DNA of 64,000 nucleotides from Sphingomonas sp. JUb134 (GCF_004341505.2 NZ_SLYP02000002.1:248001-312000); one strand, 5' to 3'. Shown: positions 37,949-50,315, counted from the stretch's first letter. Translations and numbers: made by a program. The notes: generated by a model from the sequence alone, not told the origin.

Positions 37949-39817
37949 GTGCTGAGCTCTGACTTCTGGGGCTGGCATATGCGAGGCAATCCCTCCGTAG
38001 GACTACGGAGTGCGCAGAGGCTTCCTGCGCTTCAGGGCTTGTTGCACCGCAGCAGGAGCGAAAATGTGCAGAGTCGAAGCAATATCCCTGACCCGTTGGA
38101 CGGTCTGGCCACGACGCTGGATCGGTCGAGCTTCGCCGCCATCGCGCAGCTGACTTCAGGCCAGTCGCCCGCCACTTTGGCGCAGTCTTTTTCCGACTGG
38201 TGGACGCACATTCTCTGCTCGCCAGGCAGGCAGCTGCAGCTCGCCGCCAAGGGCGGGCGCAAGCTGATGCGGCTCGCCGACTATGCCATGCGCAGCGCAT
38301 CCGGCAGCGATCCCGAGCCGGCGATCGATCCGCTGCCCCAGGATCGGCGCTTCGCCGACGCAGCCTGGAAGCGCTATCCGTTCGACCTGATCGAGCAGGC
38401 CTTCCTGCTCCAGCAGCAATGGTGGCATGCCGCGACGACCGGCGTGAGCGGCGTCACCGGGCACCACGAAGCGATCGTCGAGTTCGCGACCCGCCAGATG
38501 CTCGACATGGTGTCCCCGACCAATTTCATCCCGACCAACCCCGTGCTCCAGCAGCGCATCCTCGAAACCGGAGGACAATGCCTTGTCGAGGGTGCGCGAT
38601 TTTTTTGCGACGACCTGGAACGCCTGGTACGCGGGGAGCCCGCAGCGGGCACGGAGGCCTATCGGGTCGGCGAGAAGGTCGCAGCCACGGCTGGCAAGGT
38701 CGTGTTTCGCAACAGGGTCATGGAACTGATCCAATATGCGCCCGCAACCGAGACGGTGCGTCCGGAGCCGATACTGATCGTGCCGGCATGGATCATGAAA
38801 TATTACATCCTCGACCTCTCCCCGGAAAATTCGCTCATCCGCTGGCTGGTAGGGCAGGGCTACACCGTGTTCTGCATCTCCTGGCACAATCCCGACAGCG
38901 CCGACCGCGATCTCGACATGGAGGATTATCGCCTGCTTGGGCCGATGGCCGCCGTGGATGTCATCCAGGCGATTACCGGCACCGAGAAGATCCACGCGGC
39001 CGGCTATTGTATCGGCGGCACGCTGCTCGCCATCACCGCGGCCGCGATGGCGCGCGATGAAGATAAGCGTCTGGCGAGCGTCACGCTGTTCGCCGCCCAG
39101 ACCGAGTTTAGCGAGCCGGGCGAACTTGGCCTGTTCATCGACGAGGCGGAAATCAACCTGATCGATGCGATGATGTGGGCGCGCGGCTTTCTCGACAGCA
39201 GTCAGATGGGCGGCGCCTTCCAGATGCTGCGATCCAACGATCTGGTCTGGTCGCGCATCCTCTCGACTTATCTCATGGGCGAGCGCGAGCCGATGACCGA
39301 CCTCATTGCATGGAATGCCGACGGCACCCGCATGCCCTATGCCATGCACGCGCAATATCTGCGGCGCTTGTTCCTCGACAATGACTTGGCCGAAGGGCGC
39401 TACGAGGCCGGCGGCCACCCGGTCTCGCTCTCGGGGCTGCGCATGCCGATCTTCATGGTGGGCACGGAAACCGACCACGTCGCGCCGTGGCGCTCGACCC
39501 ACAAGCTCCACATGCTGACGGGCGCGGAGATCCGCTTCGTGCTGACGAGCGGTGGCCACAATGCCGGGATCGTCTCCGAGCCCGGGCATCCTCATCGCCA
39601 CTTTCGCGTCGCGACACGGATGCAGGATGGCCCGGCGCCAGGTCCCGATACCTGGCTGGAGCGGGCCGAGCTGCGCGAAGGGTCGTGGTGGCCGGAATGG
39701 AGTTCATGGCTTGGATCGCACTCGGGCAAGGCGGCCGCCCCACCGTCGATGGGCGCGCCCGAACGGAACTATCCGCCGCTCGGTGATGCCCCCGGGCGCT
39801 ACGTGCTGGAGCGCTGA
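37949..39817 (+). CDS. phaC: Poly(3-hydroxyalkanoate) synthase, class I
   Basis: A 622-residue PHA synthase with the N-terminal PhaC_N domain and an alpha/beta-hydrolase core. The lipase-like box is GYCIGGT (catalytic Cys354). The aspartate lies in VGTETDHVAPW and the histidine in SGGHNAGIV. It polymerises hydroxyacyl-CoA into storage granules. An ATG at 37979 is an alternative start. A phasin gene lies 3.4 kb downstream, and the MaoC-Pta fusion gene follows after 3 bp. Confidence 0.92.
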   Translation: MLSSDFWGWHMRGNPSVGLRSAQRLPALQGLLHRSRSENVQSRSNIPDPLDGLATTLDRSSFAAIAQLTSGQSPATLAQSFSDWWTHILCSPGRQLQLAAKGGRKLMRLADYAMRSASGSDPEPAIDPLPQDRRFADAAWKRYPFDLIEQAFLLQQQWWHAATTGVSGVTGHHEAIVEFATRQMLDMVSPTNFIPTNPVLQQRILETGGQCLVEGARFFCDDLERLVRGEPAAGTEAYRVGEKVAATAGKVVFRNRVMELIQYAPATETVRPEPILIVPAWIMKYYILDLSPENSLIRWLVGQGYTVFCISWHNPDSADRDLDMEDYRLLGPMAAVDVIQAITGTEKIHAAGYCIGGTLLAITAAAMARDEDKRLASVTLFAAQTEFSEPGELGLFIDEAEINLIDAMMWARGFLDSSQMGGAFQMLRSNDLVWSRILSTYLMGEREPMTDLIAWNADGTRMPYAMHAQYLRRLFLDNDLAEGRYEAGGHPVSLSGLRMPIFMVGTETDHVAPWRSTHKLHMLTGAEIRFVLTSGGHNAGIVSEPGHPHRHFRVATRMQDGPAPGPDTWLERAELREGSWWPEWSSWLGSHSGKAAAPPSMGAPERNYPPLGDAPGRYVLER

Positions 39818-39820
39818 GCC

Positions 39821-41248
39821 ATGGCCACCGCCAACCTCATCGAGAACCGCACGTTCGACGAGATCGCCGTCGGCGACACGGCCAGCCTCACCCGCACGCT
39901 GACCGCCGACGACATCCAGCTCTTCGCGGCGGTGTCAGGCGACGTGAATCCGGCGCATCTCGACCCTGTCTATGCCGAAACGGACATGTTCCACAGGGTC
40001 ATCGCTCATGGCATGTGGGGCGCGGGGCTCATCTCGGCGATCCTGGGAACCGAGCTGCCAGGGCCCGGTGCGATCTATCTCGGCCAATCGCTTCGCTTCA
40101 CCCGCCCGGTGGGCGTCGGCGACACCATCACGGCCTGCGTCACCGTCGCGCAGAAGCGCGCCGAGCATCATGTCATCGTTCTCGACTGCGCCTGCGTGAA
40201 CCAAAAGGGCGAGACCGTCATCAGCGGCCAGGCCGAGGTCAAGGCGCCCACCGAGAAAGTCAGCCGGCCCCGCATGCCGCTTCCCGACGTGCGGATCGCC
40301 AGCCACGACCGCTTCCGCCAGTTGATGGAGCGCGCCAAGGACGGATCCGCGTGCGTCACGGCCGTGGTCCATCCGTGCAGCGCCGACGCCATGCGCGCGG
40401 TGGCTGAGGCCGCCGACGCCGGCATCGTCGTTCCAATTCTCATCGGACCTGCGGCGCGTATGACGAATGCGGCGAAGGACGCCGGTGTCGATATTGCCGC
40501 CTTCCGGGTGATCGGGGTCCCGCACAGCCACGCCGCCGCCGCCGAAGCCGTCGCGCGCGTACGGGCCGGCGAAGCCGCGCTGCTGATGAAGGGTTCGCTT
40601 CATACCGACGAGCTCATGGGCGCGGTCGTATCGTCCGACATGGGCCTTCGGACCGAACGCAGGATCAGCCACGCCTATGTGATGGATGTGCCCGGCTATC
40701 CGCGCCCGCTCATCATCACCGACGCCGCGATTAACATCGAGCCGACGCTTGAGGACAAGGCCGACATCGCGCGCAACGCGATCGACCTTGCCCATGTGAT
40801 CGGGATCGAACAACCCAGGGTCGCGATCCTCGCCGCCGTCGAGACGGTCAATCCAAGGATGCGCACCACATTGGATGCCGCGGCGCTCTGCAAGATGGCG
40901 GACCGGGGCCAGATCGAAGGCGCGCTGCTCGATGGACCGCTCGCCCTCGATAATGCGATCAGCGAGGCGGCCGTGCGCGACAAAAGTATCGTCTCGCCGG
41001 TCGCCGGCCGGGCGGACATCCTGCTGGTGCCCAATCTGGAGGCCGGCAACATGCTCGCAAAGCAGCTGACCTTCCTGGGCGGCGCCGATGCCGCAGGCGT
41101 GGTGCTCGGCGGGCGCGTTCCGATCATCCTCACCAGCCGGGCAGACAGCGTGCGCACGCGCCTCGCCTCCTGCGCGCTCGCGGTGCTGCTGGCGCGGGCT
41201 GCAACCAAGGCGTCTCCCGGCGTTGCGGGACAGCGCCGCGATGGCTGA
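39821..41248 (+). CDS. MaoC hydratase - phosphate acetyl/butyryltransferase fusion
   Basis: A 475-residue two-domain protein. Residues 1-150 form a MaoC hot-dog enoyl-CoA hydratase (SGDVNPAHLDPVYA with the Asp/His pair; AHGMWGAGLISAILGTELPG). Residues 160-460 form a phosphotransacylase (KGSLHTDELMGAVVSSDMGL; GPLALDNAIS; GNMLAKQLTFLGGADAAG). It can link enoyl/acyl-CoA pools to acyl phosphate for the acetate kinase encoded next, which overlaps it by 8 bp. Confidence 0.9.
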   Translation: MATANLIENRTFDEIAVGDTASLTRTLTADDIQLFAAVSGDVNPAHLDPVYAETDMFHRVIAHGMWGAGLISAILGTELPGPGAIYLGQSLRFTRPVGVGDTITACVTVAQKRAEHHVIVLDCACVNQKGETVISGQAEVKAPTEKVSRPRMPLPDVRIASHDRFRQLMERAKDGSACVTAVVHPCSADAMRAVAEAADAGIVVPILIGPAARMTNAAKDAGVDIAAFRVIGVPHSHAAAAEAVARVRAGEAALLMKGSLHTDELMGAVVSSDMGLRTERRISHAYVMDVPGYPRPLIITDAAINIEPTLEDKADIARNAIDLAHVIGIEQPRVAILAAVETVNPRMRTTLDAAALCKMADRGQIEGALLDGPLALDNAISEAAVRDKSIVSPVAGRADILLVPNLEAGNMLAKQLTFLGGADAAGVVLGGRVPIILTSRADSVRTRLASCALAVLLARAATKASPGVAGQRRDG

Positions 41249-42431
41249 AATCCTGTGCCTCAACGCCGGTTCGTCGAGCCTTAAGTTCGCGCTCTACGCC
41301 GAGCCGGGCACTGATGAGCCCTCTTTGCTGGCGAGCGGCAAGATCGAGAATATCGGCCTTGAGCCGCACCTGATCGCGCGCGATGCGAAGGGGGATGTCC
41401 TTGCCGACCGGCGCTGGACGAAAGACGTCACGATCACGCATGAGACGCTGCTCAAGGATTTGCTGCGGGAGATCGAAGCTTCGGTCGGCGAGGATCTGAT
41501 CGCGGTAGGACATCGGATCGTTCATGGGGGCGCCGACTATTCAGCGCCGGCGCGGGTCGACGCGCCACTCCTCGCCGCACTCGAGGCGCTTTGCCCACTG
41601 GCGCCATTGCATCAGCCCCATAATCTCGCCGCGGTCCGCGCCGTCTCCAGGCTGCGCCCCGCTCTGCTGCAAGTCGCCTGCTTCGACACCGGCTTCCATC
41701 ATGGCCAGCCCCCGGTTGCGACGCGCCTCGCGCTGCCGCGCGCGCTTGGCGAAGAGGGCATGCGGCGCTACGGCTTTCACGGCATCTCCTACGAATATAT
41801 CGCGCGGCAGCTGCGTTTGATCGATCCCGATACAGGCGGTGGCCGCACGATCGCCGCGCATCTCGGCAACGGGGCCAGCCTCTGTGCGATGGACGGGGGG
41901 CGCAGCATCGACACGACGATGGGGTTCACCGCACTCGACGGATTGGTGATGGGCACGCGGTGCGGAGCGCTCGACCCGGGCGCGGCGCTCTATCTTCTCC
42001 AGCAGAGGGGCATGACGGCGCGCGAAGTCGAGCATCTCCTCTACAGTGAGTCCGGCCTTTTGGGCGTGTCCGGCACATCGAGCGACATGCGCGCGCTTCT
42101 CGGCAGCGAAACGCCCGCCGCTGGGGAAGCGATCGACCTCTTCGTCTGGCAGATCGCGCGCCAGGCTGGCGCCCTCGCATCCTCGCTCGGGGGGCTCGAT
42201 AGCTTCGTGTTTACCGCCGGGATCGGCGAGAATGCGCCTGAAATCCGCGCCCGCGTCGCCGATCGGCTCCGCTGGCTCGGCGTGGCGCTCGACACGGACG
42301 CGAATCTCCGCGGAGCGTCGGTCATCAGCGCGCCGTTCAGCCGTGTCACGGTGCGCATCATCCCGACCGACGAGGAGTGGATGATCGCCATCCACACCGC
42401 CGATCTTCTGCGTGAGGAGCCGAAACCATGA
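41241..42431 (+). CDS. ackA: Acetate kinase
   Basis: A 396-residue acetate/butyrate kinase of the ASKHA fold: LCLNAGSSSLKFAL, GHRIVHGG, CFDTGFH, RYGFHGISYEYI, HLGNGASLCA and TAGIGENAPEIR. It makes ATP from the acyl phosphate formed by the upstream fusion protein. The start at 41241 lies inside the upstream gene's last codons, which indicates coupling. Confidence 0.94.
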   Translation: MAEILCLNAGSSSLKFALYAEPGTDEPSLLASGKIENIGLEPHLIARDAKGDVLADRRWTKDVTITHETLLKDLLREIEASVGEDLIAVGHRIVHGGADYSAPARVDAPLLAALEALCPLAPLHQPHNLAAVRAVSRLRPALLQVACFDTGFHHGQPPVATRLALPRALGEEGMRRYGFHGISYEYIARQLRLIDPDTGGGRTIAAHLGNGASLCAMDGGRSIDTTMGFTALDGLVMGTRCGALDPGAALYLLQQRGMTAREVEHLLYSESGLLGVSGTSSDMRALLGSETPAAGEAIDLFVWQIARQAGALASSLGGLDSFVFTAGIGENAPEIRARVADRLRWLGVALDTDANLRGASVISAPFSRVTVRIIPTDEEWMIAIHTADLLREEPKP

Positions 42432-43201
42432 AACCTCTCGTCGATCTTACTGGCAAGCGCGGCCTGGTGATCGGCATCGCCAACGCGCAGAGCATCGCGG
42501 CGGGCTGCGCCCAGGCCTTCCACGACTGTGGCGCGAGACTGGCGGCGACCTATCTCAACGGAAAGGCCGAGCCGCTCGTGGCGCCCGTCGCGGAGACCCT
42601 GGGAGTCGAATGGCTCGCCGCGTGCGATGTCCGGGTGCCGGGCGAACTGGAGGCCCTGTTCGAGCGGGTGAAGTCCGAATAAGGCGGCCTCGATTTCCTG
42701 CTTCATTCGATCGCTTTCGCGCCGAACGAGGATTTGCACGGCCGCGTCGTCGACAGCTCGGCCGAAGGCCTCGCGCTGGCGATGGACGTCTCGTGCCACA
42801 GCTTCCTGCGCATGGCGCGTCTCGCCGAGCCGCTGATGTCGGATGGCGGCTGCCTGCTGTGCGTCACCTTCTACGGGTCGGAGCGGGTGGTCGAGCACTA
42901 CAACCTGATGGGGCCGGTCAAAGCGGCCCTCGAAAGCGCGACCCGCTATGTCGCGGCTGAGCTTGGCCCCAAGGGCATTCGCGCCCATGCGATCTCGCCA
43001 GGCCCGATCGCGACCCGCGCTGCCAGCGGCATCGACCGCTTCGACGAGCTGCTCGAACGGGCCGCGGCGACGGTCCCGCAGCACCAGCTCGTGACCATCG
43101 AGGATGTCGGAGGGCTCGCCGCCTTCCTGGTGAGCGATGCCGGCCGCCATATCACCGGCACGATCATTCCGGTCGATGGCGGTCAGCACCTGCTCGGCTA
43201 G
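42428..43201 (+). pseudogene. fabI: Enoyl-ACP reductase FabI with internal stop codon
   Basis: A 258-codon frame matches FabI over its whole length: LTGKRGLVIGIANAQSIAAG, then GGLDFLLHSIAFAP, the active-site Tyr/Lys in YNLMGPVKAAL, and ITGTIIPVDGGQHLLG. Codon 85 (42680-42682) is TAA where family members usually have tryptophan before GGLDFLLHSI. The frame is otherwise intact on both sides. Either this is a recent pseudogene, or the base calls are wrong, or the stop is read through. Confidence 0.85.
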
Positions 43202-43228
43202 GGCGGCTCGCCGCGATCGGGGGCTATC

Positions 43229-43648
43229 CTATTTGTCGCTGGTGGCCTGCTTCTCGCCGTCGCCCGGGCTTTTCTGCCCGAACCATGGTCCGACAATGGC
43301 AGCAAAGGCATCCAGCGCCCCGGGAGCCGTCGGAGCGCTCGCGACGGCCTGCCAGGCCTGCTGCCATTCCTCGAACGCCGATCTTGTGCCGGCAATCATA
43401 TGCTCGCGGACCGTGGCCATGTCCTCGAACAGTGCCCGCGGTCCGGCCGGGCTGACCGCGCCGGCGTCCGACGTCTTGTCCGTCGCGCCCGCAATCGAGG
43501 CACGCGCCTCTTCGGCGAAGCGGCCGGCGGCGCGGTTGCCGACCTCGAGCGACTCTTCGCCACCTTTCCGGGCGACTTCGGCGAGCTTCAGCATCAGGCC
43601 GACATTCGCTTTGGCGAGCGCGGCAAGTTGATCGACCGGATAGGGCAT
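43229..43648 (-). CDS. Phasin family protein
   Basis: A 139-residue helical, soluble protein (YPVDQLAALAKANVGLMLKL; FEDMATVREHMIAGTRSAFE, then EWQQAWQAVA) typical of the Phasin_2 family, which coats polyhydroxyalkanoate granules. It is convergent with fabI, 27 bp apart, and near phaC, which supports the assignment. Confidence 0.8.
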   Translation of the reverse strand: MPYPVDQLAALAKANVGLMLKLAEVARKGGEESLEVGNRAAGRFAEEARASIAGATDKTSDAGAVSPAGPRALFEDMATVREHMIAGTRSAFEEWQQAWQAVASAPTAPGALDAFAAIVGPWFGQKSPGDGEKQATSDK

Positions 43649-43899
43649 GGGACGATGAACCTTTCTCTTCGCGTCTAAGCTCCAGCGTATCGGGCATGCA
43701 GCCCTGGCCTGAGGCTCATCGCGTCGCGCCGCCGATATTCGGCGAGGCTGAATCAGAGAGAATCGGTAACTCTACGTATGCCGAATCTGCGGCTTGCCTG
43801 CGACGCTCAGCCAATGCACTTTTGGCTTGTCGTCCATGTCGTGCCCGCGGGCAGCGACTTCTACCCGTCCCGTCATGATCGCGGCACGGTCGGGCATGA

Positions 43900-45739
<1,840 letters not shown>

Positions 45740-45743
<4 letters not shown>

Positions 45744-46015
45744 GCACGGACAAGCCCGAGCAGCCGATCGTCGAAGCCATCCGGACCCGCGCGGAACGGC
45801 GGCGGCTTGCGCAGCGGCTTCCTTCCGTCGCCCGCAATCTCGGCCAGATCGGCGTGCTCGGCTGGCAGATCGTCCTGCCCGCGCTGGTCGGTCTCGCGAT
45901 CGGCCGCTGGCTCGACCACCGGCTGGATAGCGGCATCTTCTGGACCGCGCCGCTCCTGCTCGTCGGGCTCGCCCTCGGCTGCTGGTCGGGCTGGCGCTGG
46001 ATGCACCGGCAATGA
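45740..46015 (+). CDS. atpQ: N-ATPase subunit Q (AtpI-like)
   Basis: A 91-residue protein with a basic N-terminus and two membrane helices (LGWQIVLPALVGLAIGRWLD; FWTAPLLLVGLALGCWSGW). AtpQ/AtpI proteins assist c-ring assembly or Mg2+ handling. The start is a GTG overlapping the atpC stop. Confidence 0.82.
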
Positions 46016-46278
46016 GCCAGCTCTCCCCCATTCTGTTCCTGGCCCTCGGATTTGCGGTCGGCCTCGCCCATTTCGCGGCCATCGCCAGAGAAGCCGACCT
46101 CGTCACCCATGGCGGCCCGGCATCGCGCGCGATCCTGCTCAGGCTCGGGCGCCTCGCCGTCACTATTCTGGTTCTTGTCATCGCCAGCCGGCAAGGGTGG
46201 CCGGCGCTTCTTGCCGCAACAACCGGCTTCATGGGCGGGCGCCAGATCATGCTCCACCGGCTCGGAGGCGCCCGATGA
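46012..46278 (+). CDS. atpR: N-ATPase subunit R
   Basis: An 88-residue protein with two to three membrane helices, containing conserved arginines (RAILLRLGRLAVTI). AtpR is found only in N-ATPase operons; it has been proposed to interact with the c-ring glutamates through its arginine. It overlaps both neighbours by four bases. Confidence 0.82.
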   Translation: MSQLSPILFLALGFAVGLAHFAAIAREADLVTHGGPASRAILLRLGRLAVTILVLVIASRQGWPALLAATTGFMGGRQIMLHRLGGAR

Positions 46279-46976
46279 TATTCGCGTCACCACTTGAAAG
46301 CCATGTGCTGTTCGCGATCGGTCCGGTGCCGATCAGCCAGCCGGTCGCCACGACCTGGGGCATCATGGCCGTCCTTACAATCGGAAGCTGGCTGCTGACC
46401 CGCCGCCTTGCGTTACGCCCAACCCGAGCCCAAGCGGCGCTCGAGCTGGTCGTCGAGACCGTCGCCGGCCAGATCCGCGAGACGATGGAGGCGGAGCCGC
46501 GGCGTTATCTGCCGCTGATCGGCACGCTGTTCCTGTTCCTGCTGGTCGCCAACTGGTCGTCGCTGATCCCCGGCGTCGAGCCGCCGACCGCGACCCTCGA
46601 AACCGACGCGGCGCTGGCGCTGATCGTCTTCGGCGCGACGCTCTGGTTCGGCGTCCGCGCGCTCGGGCCCAGGGCCTATCTCGCGACCTTCGCGCGCCCC
46701 TCGATCCTGCTCGCCCCGCTCAATATCGTCGAGCTCTTCACCCGCAGCTTCTCGCTGATGGTGCGCCTGTTCGGCAACGTCATGAGCGGTGTCTTCATGA
46801 TCGGCGTCGTGCTGAGCCTGGCCGGGCTGCTCGTCCCGATCCCGCTGATGGCGCTCGAAATGCTGACCGGCGCGGTCCAGGCCTACATTTTCGGCGCGCT
46901 CGCCATGGTCTTTATCGGCAGCGCTATCAGCGAGAACGGCGCCCGCCCGCCATCCAAACAGGAGTCCCCCGCATGA
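46275..46976 (+). CDS. atpB: N-ATPase subunit a
   Basis: A 233-residue integral membrane stator subunit with the N-type layout. The essential arginine lies in SFSLMVRLFGNVMSG, and the last helices include LEMLTGAVQAYIFGALAMVF. The ATG at 46275 overlaps the atpR stop; a longer frame upstream is only the atpQ/atpR region read differently. Confidence 0.93.
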   Translation: MIFASPLESHVLFAIGPVPISQPVATTWGIMAVLTIGSWLLTRRLALRPTRAQAALELVVETVAGQIRETMEAEPRRYLPLIGTLFLFLLVANWSSLIPGVEPPTATLETDAALALIVFGATLWFGVRALGPRAYLATFARPSILLAPLNIVELFTRSFSLMVRLFGNVMSGVFMIGVVLSLAGLLVPIPLMALEMLTGAVQAYIFGALAMVFIGSAISENGARPPSKQESPA

Positions 46977-47215
46977 ACTGGATCCATCTCGCCAGCATCC
47001 TCGGCGCCGCTTTCGCGATCTCGATCGGCGCAATCGCCCCGGCGCTCGGGCAGGGCAGGGCCGTCGCCGCCGCGATGGACGCGATCGCGCGCCAGCCCGA
47101 AGCCGCCAACACCATCTCGCGCACGCTGTTCGTGGGCCTCGCGATGATCGAGACGATGGCGATCTACTGCCTCGTGATCGCGCTGCTGCTGCTCTTCGCC
47201 AACCCGTTCGCCTGA
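46973..47215 (+). CDS. atpE: N-ATPase subunit c
   Basis: An 80-residue, two-helix c subunit. Helix 1 has IGAIAPALGQG and the loop ARQPEA; helix 2 carries the ion-binding glutamate in MIETMAIYCLV. Gln in helix 1 and Glu-Thr in helix 2 are compatible with a Na+ site, but proton-binding N-type c-rings are also known, so the coupling ion is undecided. Confidence 0.92.
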   Translation: MNWIHLASILGAAFAISIGAIAPALGQGRAVAAAMDAIARQPEAANTISRTLFVGLAMIETMAIYCLVIALLLLFANPFA

Positions 47216-47216
47216 C

Positions 47217-47966
47217 ATGCGGATCGACTGGTGGACGCTCGCGCTGCAGGCGGTCAATGTCCTCATCCTCGTGTGGCTGCTCGGACGCTTCCTGTTCCGT
47301 CCGGTGATGGATGCCATCGCTGCCCGCCAGGCATCGGCCCAGGCGCTGCTCGACGAAGCGCGGGAGGCAAAGGACCGGGCACAGGCCGAAGCGCAGGCGC
47401 TCAAGACGCAGAATGACGGCTTCGTCGCGGATGCGGCGGCTCGCCGCGCCGAGATCCGGACCGAGGCCGAAGCGGAGCGCCAGCGCCTCCTCGCGCAGGC
47501 CAGGCTCGAGGCGGACGCCGTCGTCGAGCAAGGCCATGCGGCGATCGATGCCGAACGCGGGCGGGTGGCGGCGCAGTGGCGGGAAAAGGCAGCGAGCCTC
47601 GCCGCCTCGATGGCAGGCACGTTGCTCGCTCGTCTCCCGCCCGAGCAGACGGTGCAGGCCATGGTCGACGCGCTCAAGGCGCGGCTCGGGGACCTTTCCG
47701 AGGCGGATCGCCTCAGCCTGGCGGCCGCCGGGCCCGTCACCGTCGCGACGCCCGCGCCGCTGACGGCCGATCTGCAGACGCAGGTAGCGCGCGCGCTTGG
47801 CGAAATCCTGCCGGATACCGCGACCCCGATCTTCGCGGTCGATCCAGATCTCATCGCCGGCGCGGAGCTTCGCACGCCCCACGCCGTCGTGCGCAACAGC
47901 TGGCGCGCCGATCTCGACGCCATGGTGGAGAGCCTCAATGAGGACAATCATGCCCGGATCGCCTGA
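47217..47966 (+). CDS. atpF: N-ATPase subunit b with delta-like C-terminal extension
   Basis: A 249-residue subunit b: one N-terminal membrane helix ([20 protein letters not shown]), a long Ala/Glu/Arg coiled coil to about residue 150, and a C-terminal region of about 90 residues that probably replaces the missing delta subunit. This length is normal for N-ATPases and longer than ordinary b subunits (about 160). Confidence 0.88.
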   Translation: MRIDWWTLALQAVNVLILVWLLGRFLFRPVMDAIAARQASAQALLDEAREAKDRAQAEAQALKTQNDGFVADAAARRAEIRTEAEAERQRLLAQARLEADAVVEQGHAAIDAERGRVAAQWREKAASLAASMAGTLLARLPPEQTVQAMVDALKARLGDLSEADRLSLAAAGPVTVATPAPLTADLQTQVARALGEILPDTATPIFAVDPDLIAGAELRTPHAVVRNSWRADLDAMVESLNEDNHARIA

Positions 47967-49470
47967 AGACTGGCTGACGCAGGCCCAGAGCTGCATCGCG
48001 CGCGCCAATCTCGGGCCGCGTGTCGATGCAATTGGCCGGGTGGAATCGATCGGCGACGGCGTTGCCATGGTCTCGGGCCTTCCGGACTCGCGCCTCGACG
48101 AATTGCTCTATCTCGCCCGGGGCCAGACCGGATTCGTCCACACGCTCGACCGGGACCGGATTGGCTGCGTGCTGCTCGACGATGCCGCACAGGTGGAGGC
48201 AGGAGACACCGTAACCGGCTCGGGCGAGGTGGTGCGCGTGCCGGTTGGCGAGGCATTGCTTGGCCGAGTCGTCGATCCGCTCGGCCGTCCGCTCGATGGG
48301 GGCGCGCCGATCCGGGCCAGGCGCTTCGATCCTGTCGAACGGCCGGCGCCGGCGATCATCGAACGCGACCTCGTCGTCCAGCCGGTGCAGACCGGCACGC
48401 TCGCAATCGATGCGATGTTCGCCATCGGCCGGGGGCAGCGCGAACTCATTCTCGGTGACCGCGCCACCGGCAAGACGGCGCTCGCGGTCGACACGATCAT
48501 CAACCAGCGCACCAGCGACATGATCTGCGTCTATGTCGCGATCGGCCAGAAAAGCTCGGCGGTCGCGCGCGTGGTCGATCAGGTGCGGCGGCATGGCGCG
48601 CCGGATCGCACCATCTTCGTCGTGGCGAGCCCCGCCGCGGCGCCGGGGCTGCAATGGATCGCGCCGTTCGCGGGCTTCACGATGGCCGAGTATTTTCGGG
48701 ATGGTGGCGGCCATGCGGTGGTGGTGCTCGACGATCTCACCAAGCATGCCGCGACCCATCGCGAGATCGCCCTGCTGATCGGACAGCCGCCCGGGCGCGA
48801 GGCCTATCCAGGCGACGTCTTCTTCCTCCATTCCCGCCTGCTCGAACGTGCGGCGCGTCTCTCGACGGAGAAGGGGGGCGGTTCGCTCACGGCTCTGCCG
48901 ATCGCGGAGACCGATGCCGGCAACGTCAGCGCCTATATTCCGACCAATCTGATCTCGATCACCGACGGTCAGATCATTCTCGACGCGAAGCTGTTCGCGC
49001 AGGGGCACAAGCCCGCCATCGACGTGGGCACGAGCGTGAGCCGGGTCGGCGGCAAGACGCAGCTTCGCGTCCTGCGCGACGCGAGCGGGACCATGCGCCT
49101 CGACTATGCGCAGTTCCTCGAGCTCGAGATGTTCACCCGCTTCGGCGAGCAGCCCGAGCCGCGTGTCCGCGCCCAGATCGAACGGGGCAAGCGCTTGCGC
49201 GCCTTGCTCGTGCAACCGCTGTCGAGTCCCCTACGGGTCGTCGACCAGGTGGCGCTGGCCGTGGCGCTCGGCGAAGGGTTGCTCGATGGCATGGTGGTCT
49301 CGGAGATACCGTCGCTCCGCGCGCGGCTGCCCGCCTGGATCGACGATCACGTCCCCGATCTATGCGCGCAGATCGAGCGGACTGGACAGATCGACACCGC
49401 GCAGCGGTCCGCTCTGATAACGACGGTGAAAGCGCTGATCGAAAGCCAGCCGGCCGGTTCTGCATCATGA
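47950..49470 (+). CDS. atpA: N-ATPase alpha subunit
   Basis: A 506-residue alpha subunit with P-loop [20 protein letters not shown], and [20 protein letters not shown] followed by the conserved [10 protein letters not shown]. The ATG at 47950 is preferred over 47938 because GAGGAC lies at a good distance upstream; the gene overlaps the end of atpF by 17 bp. Confidence 0.93.
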   Translation: MPGSPEDWLTQAQSCIARANLGPRVDAIGRVESIGDGVAMVSGLPDSRLDELLYLARGQTGFVHTLDRDRIGCVLLDDAAQVEAGDTVTGSGEVVRVPVGEALLGRVVDPLGRPLDGGAPIRARRFDPVERPAPAIIERDLVVQPVQTGTLAIDAMFAIGRGQRELILGDRATGKTALAVDTIINQRTSDMICVYVAIGQKSSAVARVVDQVRRHGAPDRTIFVVASPAAAPGLQWIAPFAGFTMAEYFRDGGGHAVVVLDDLTKHAATHREIALLIGQPPGREAYPGDVFFLHSRLLERAARLSTEKGGGSLTALPIAETDAGNVSAYIPTNLISITDGQIILDAKLFAQGHKPAIDVGTSVSRVGGKTQLRVLRDASGTMRLDYAQFLELEMFTRFGEQPEPRVRAQIERGKRLRALLVQPLSSPLRVVDQVALAVALGEGLLDGMVVSEIPSLRARLPAWIDDHVPDLCAQIERTGQIDTAQRSALITTVKALIESQPAGSAS

Positions 49471-50315
49471 GCGATCGCCTCGCCGAGATCGGCCACCGGA
49501 TCGAGACCGTCCGCCAGCTCGGTGCGGTGGTCAACGCCATGCAGGGCATCGCCGCGCAGCGGGCGCAGCAGGCGCGCGCGCTGCTGCCCGCGGTGCGACG
49601 CTATGCGGAGACCGCCCGCACCGCCATTGGCCAGGCGCGCCGCCTTGACGAGCCACTGGCGCGTTTTCCGGCGCGGGCGGTCGGTGGTGCGAGAGGCGGC
49701 CTTATCCTGTTCGGTGCGGAGCAAGGCTTTGCCGGGGCCTTTCCGGAGCAGCTGCTCGACGGCGCCGCGGCCGACATGCAGGACAGGCATATTCTTCTGA
49801 TTGGCGCGCGCACGGCCACGCTTGCGACCGAGCGCGGTCTGCGCATCGCATGGAGCGCGAGCATGCCGAGCAAGGCCGATGCGCTGCCCGCACTCGCGAC
49901 AAGCATCATCGACGCGCTGTACGACTATCTGGACGAGACCGGCGCGGTGCCCATCACCATGGCTTATCCGGTCTGGAGCAGCGGCAAGGGCGTCTCGATC
50001 GTGCGCGCGAGCCTCCTGCCGCTCGACCTCGACACTTTCCCCGCGTCCACGGCGGATTTGCCGCCGCTCGTCAATATCAACGCGGCGGACCTTATCGGCG
50101 ACCTGACCGCGGAATATGTCTTCGCCCAGATCTGCGCGGCTGCGGTCGAGACGTTCGTCGCCGAGAATGAGGCACGGCTGCGCACCATGGCGACCGCCCG
50201 CAGCCACATCGATCGCAAGGGCGAGGCCCTGCGCCTCGAGGAGCGCCTCACGCGTCAGGATCAGATCACCAGTGAAGTCGTCGAACTGAGCGGCGGGCGA
50301 CATCGGCGAGAATGA
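49467..50315 (+). CDS. atpG: N-ATPase gamma subunit
   Basis: A 282-residue rotor subunit with the conserved N-terminal helix ([20 protein letters not shown], then [10 protein letters not shown]) and C-terminal helix ([20 protein letters not shown]). It is the last gene of the N-ATPase operon, overlapping atpA by four bases. It is more divergent than housekeeping gamma subunits, as is usual in this class. Confidence 0.88.
   Translation: MSDRLAEIGHRIETVRQLGAVVNAMQGIAAQRAQQARALLPAVRRYAETARTAIGQARRLDEPLARFPARAVGGARGGLILFGAEQGFAGAFPEQLLDGAAADMQDRHILLIGARTATLATERGLRIAWSASMPSKADALPALATSIIDALYDYLDETGAVPITMAYPVWSSGKGVSIVRASLLPLDLDTFPASTADLPPLVNINAADLIGDLTAEYVFAQICAAAVETFVAENEARLRTMATARSHIDRKGEALRLEERLTRQDQITSEVVELSGGRHRRE

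Noticed and set aside
48654..50315. 553-aa plus-strand frame spanning atpA and atpG
   Set aside because: Its second half is atpG; the first half is only the atpA region in another frame. The true atpG start is 49467.
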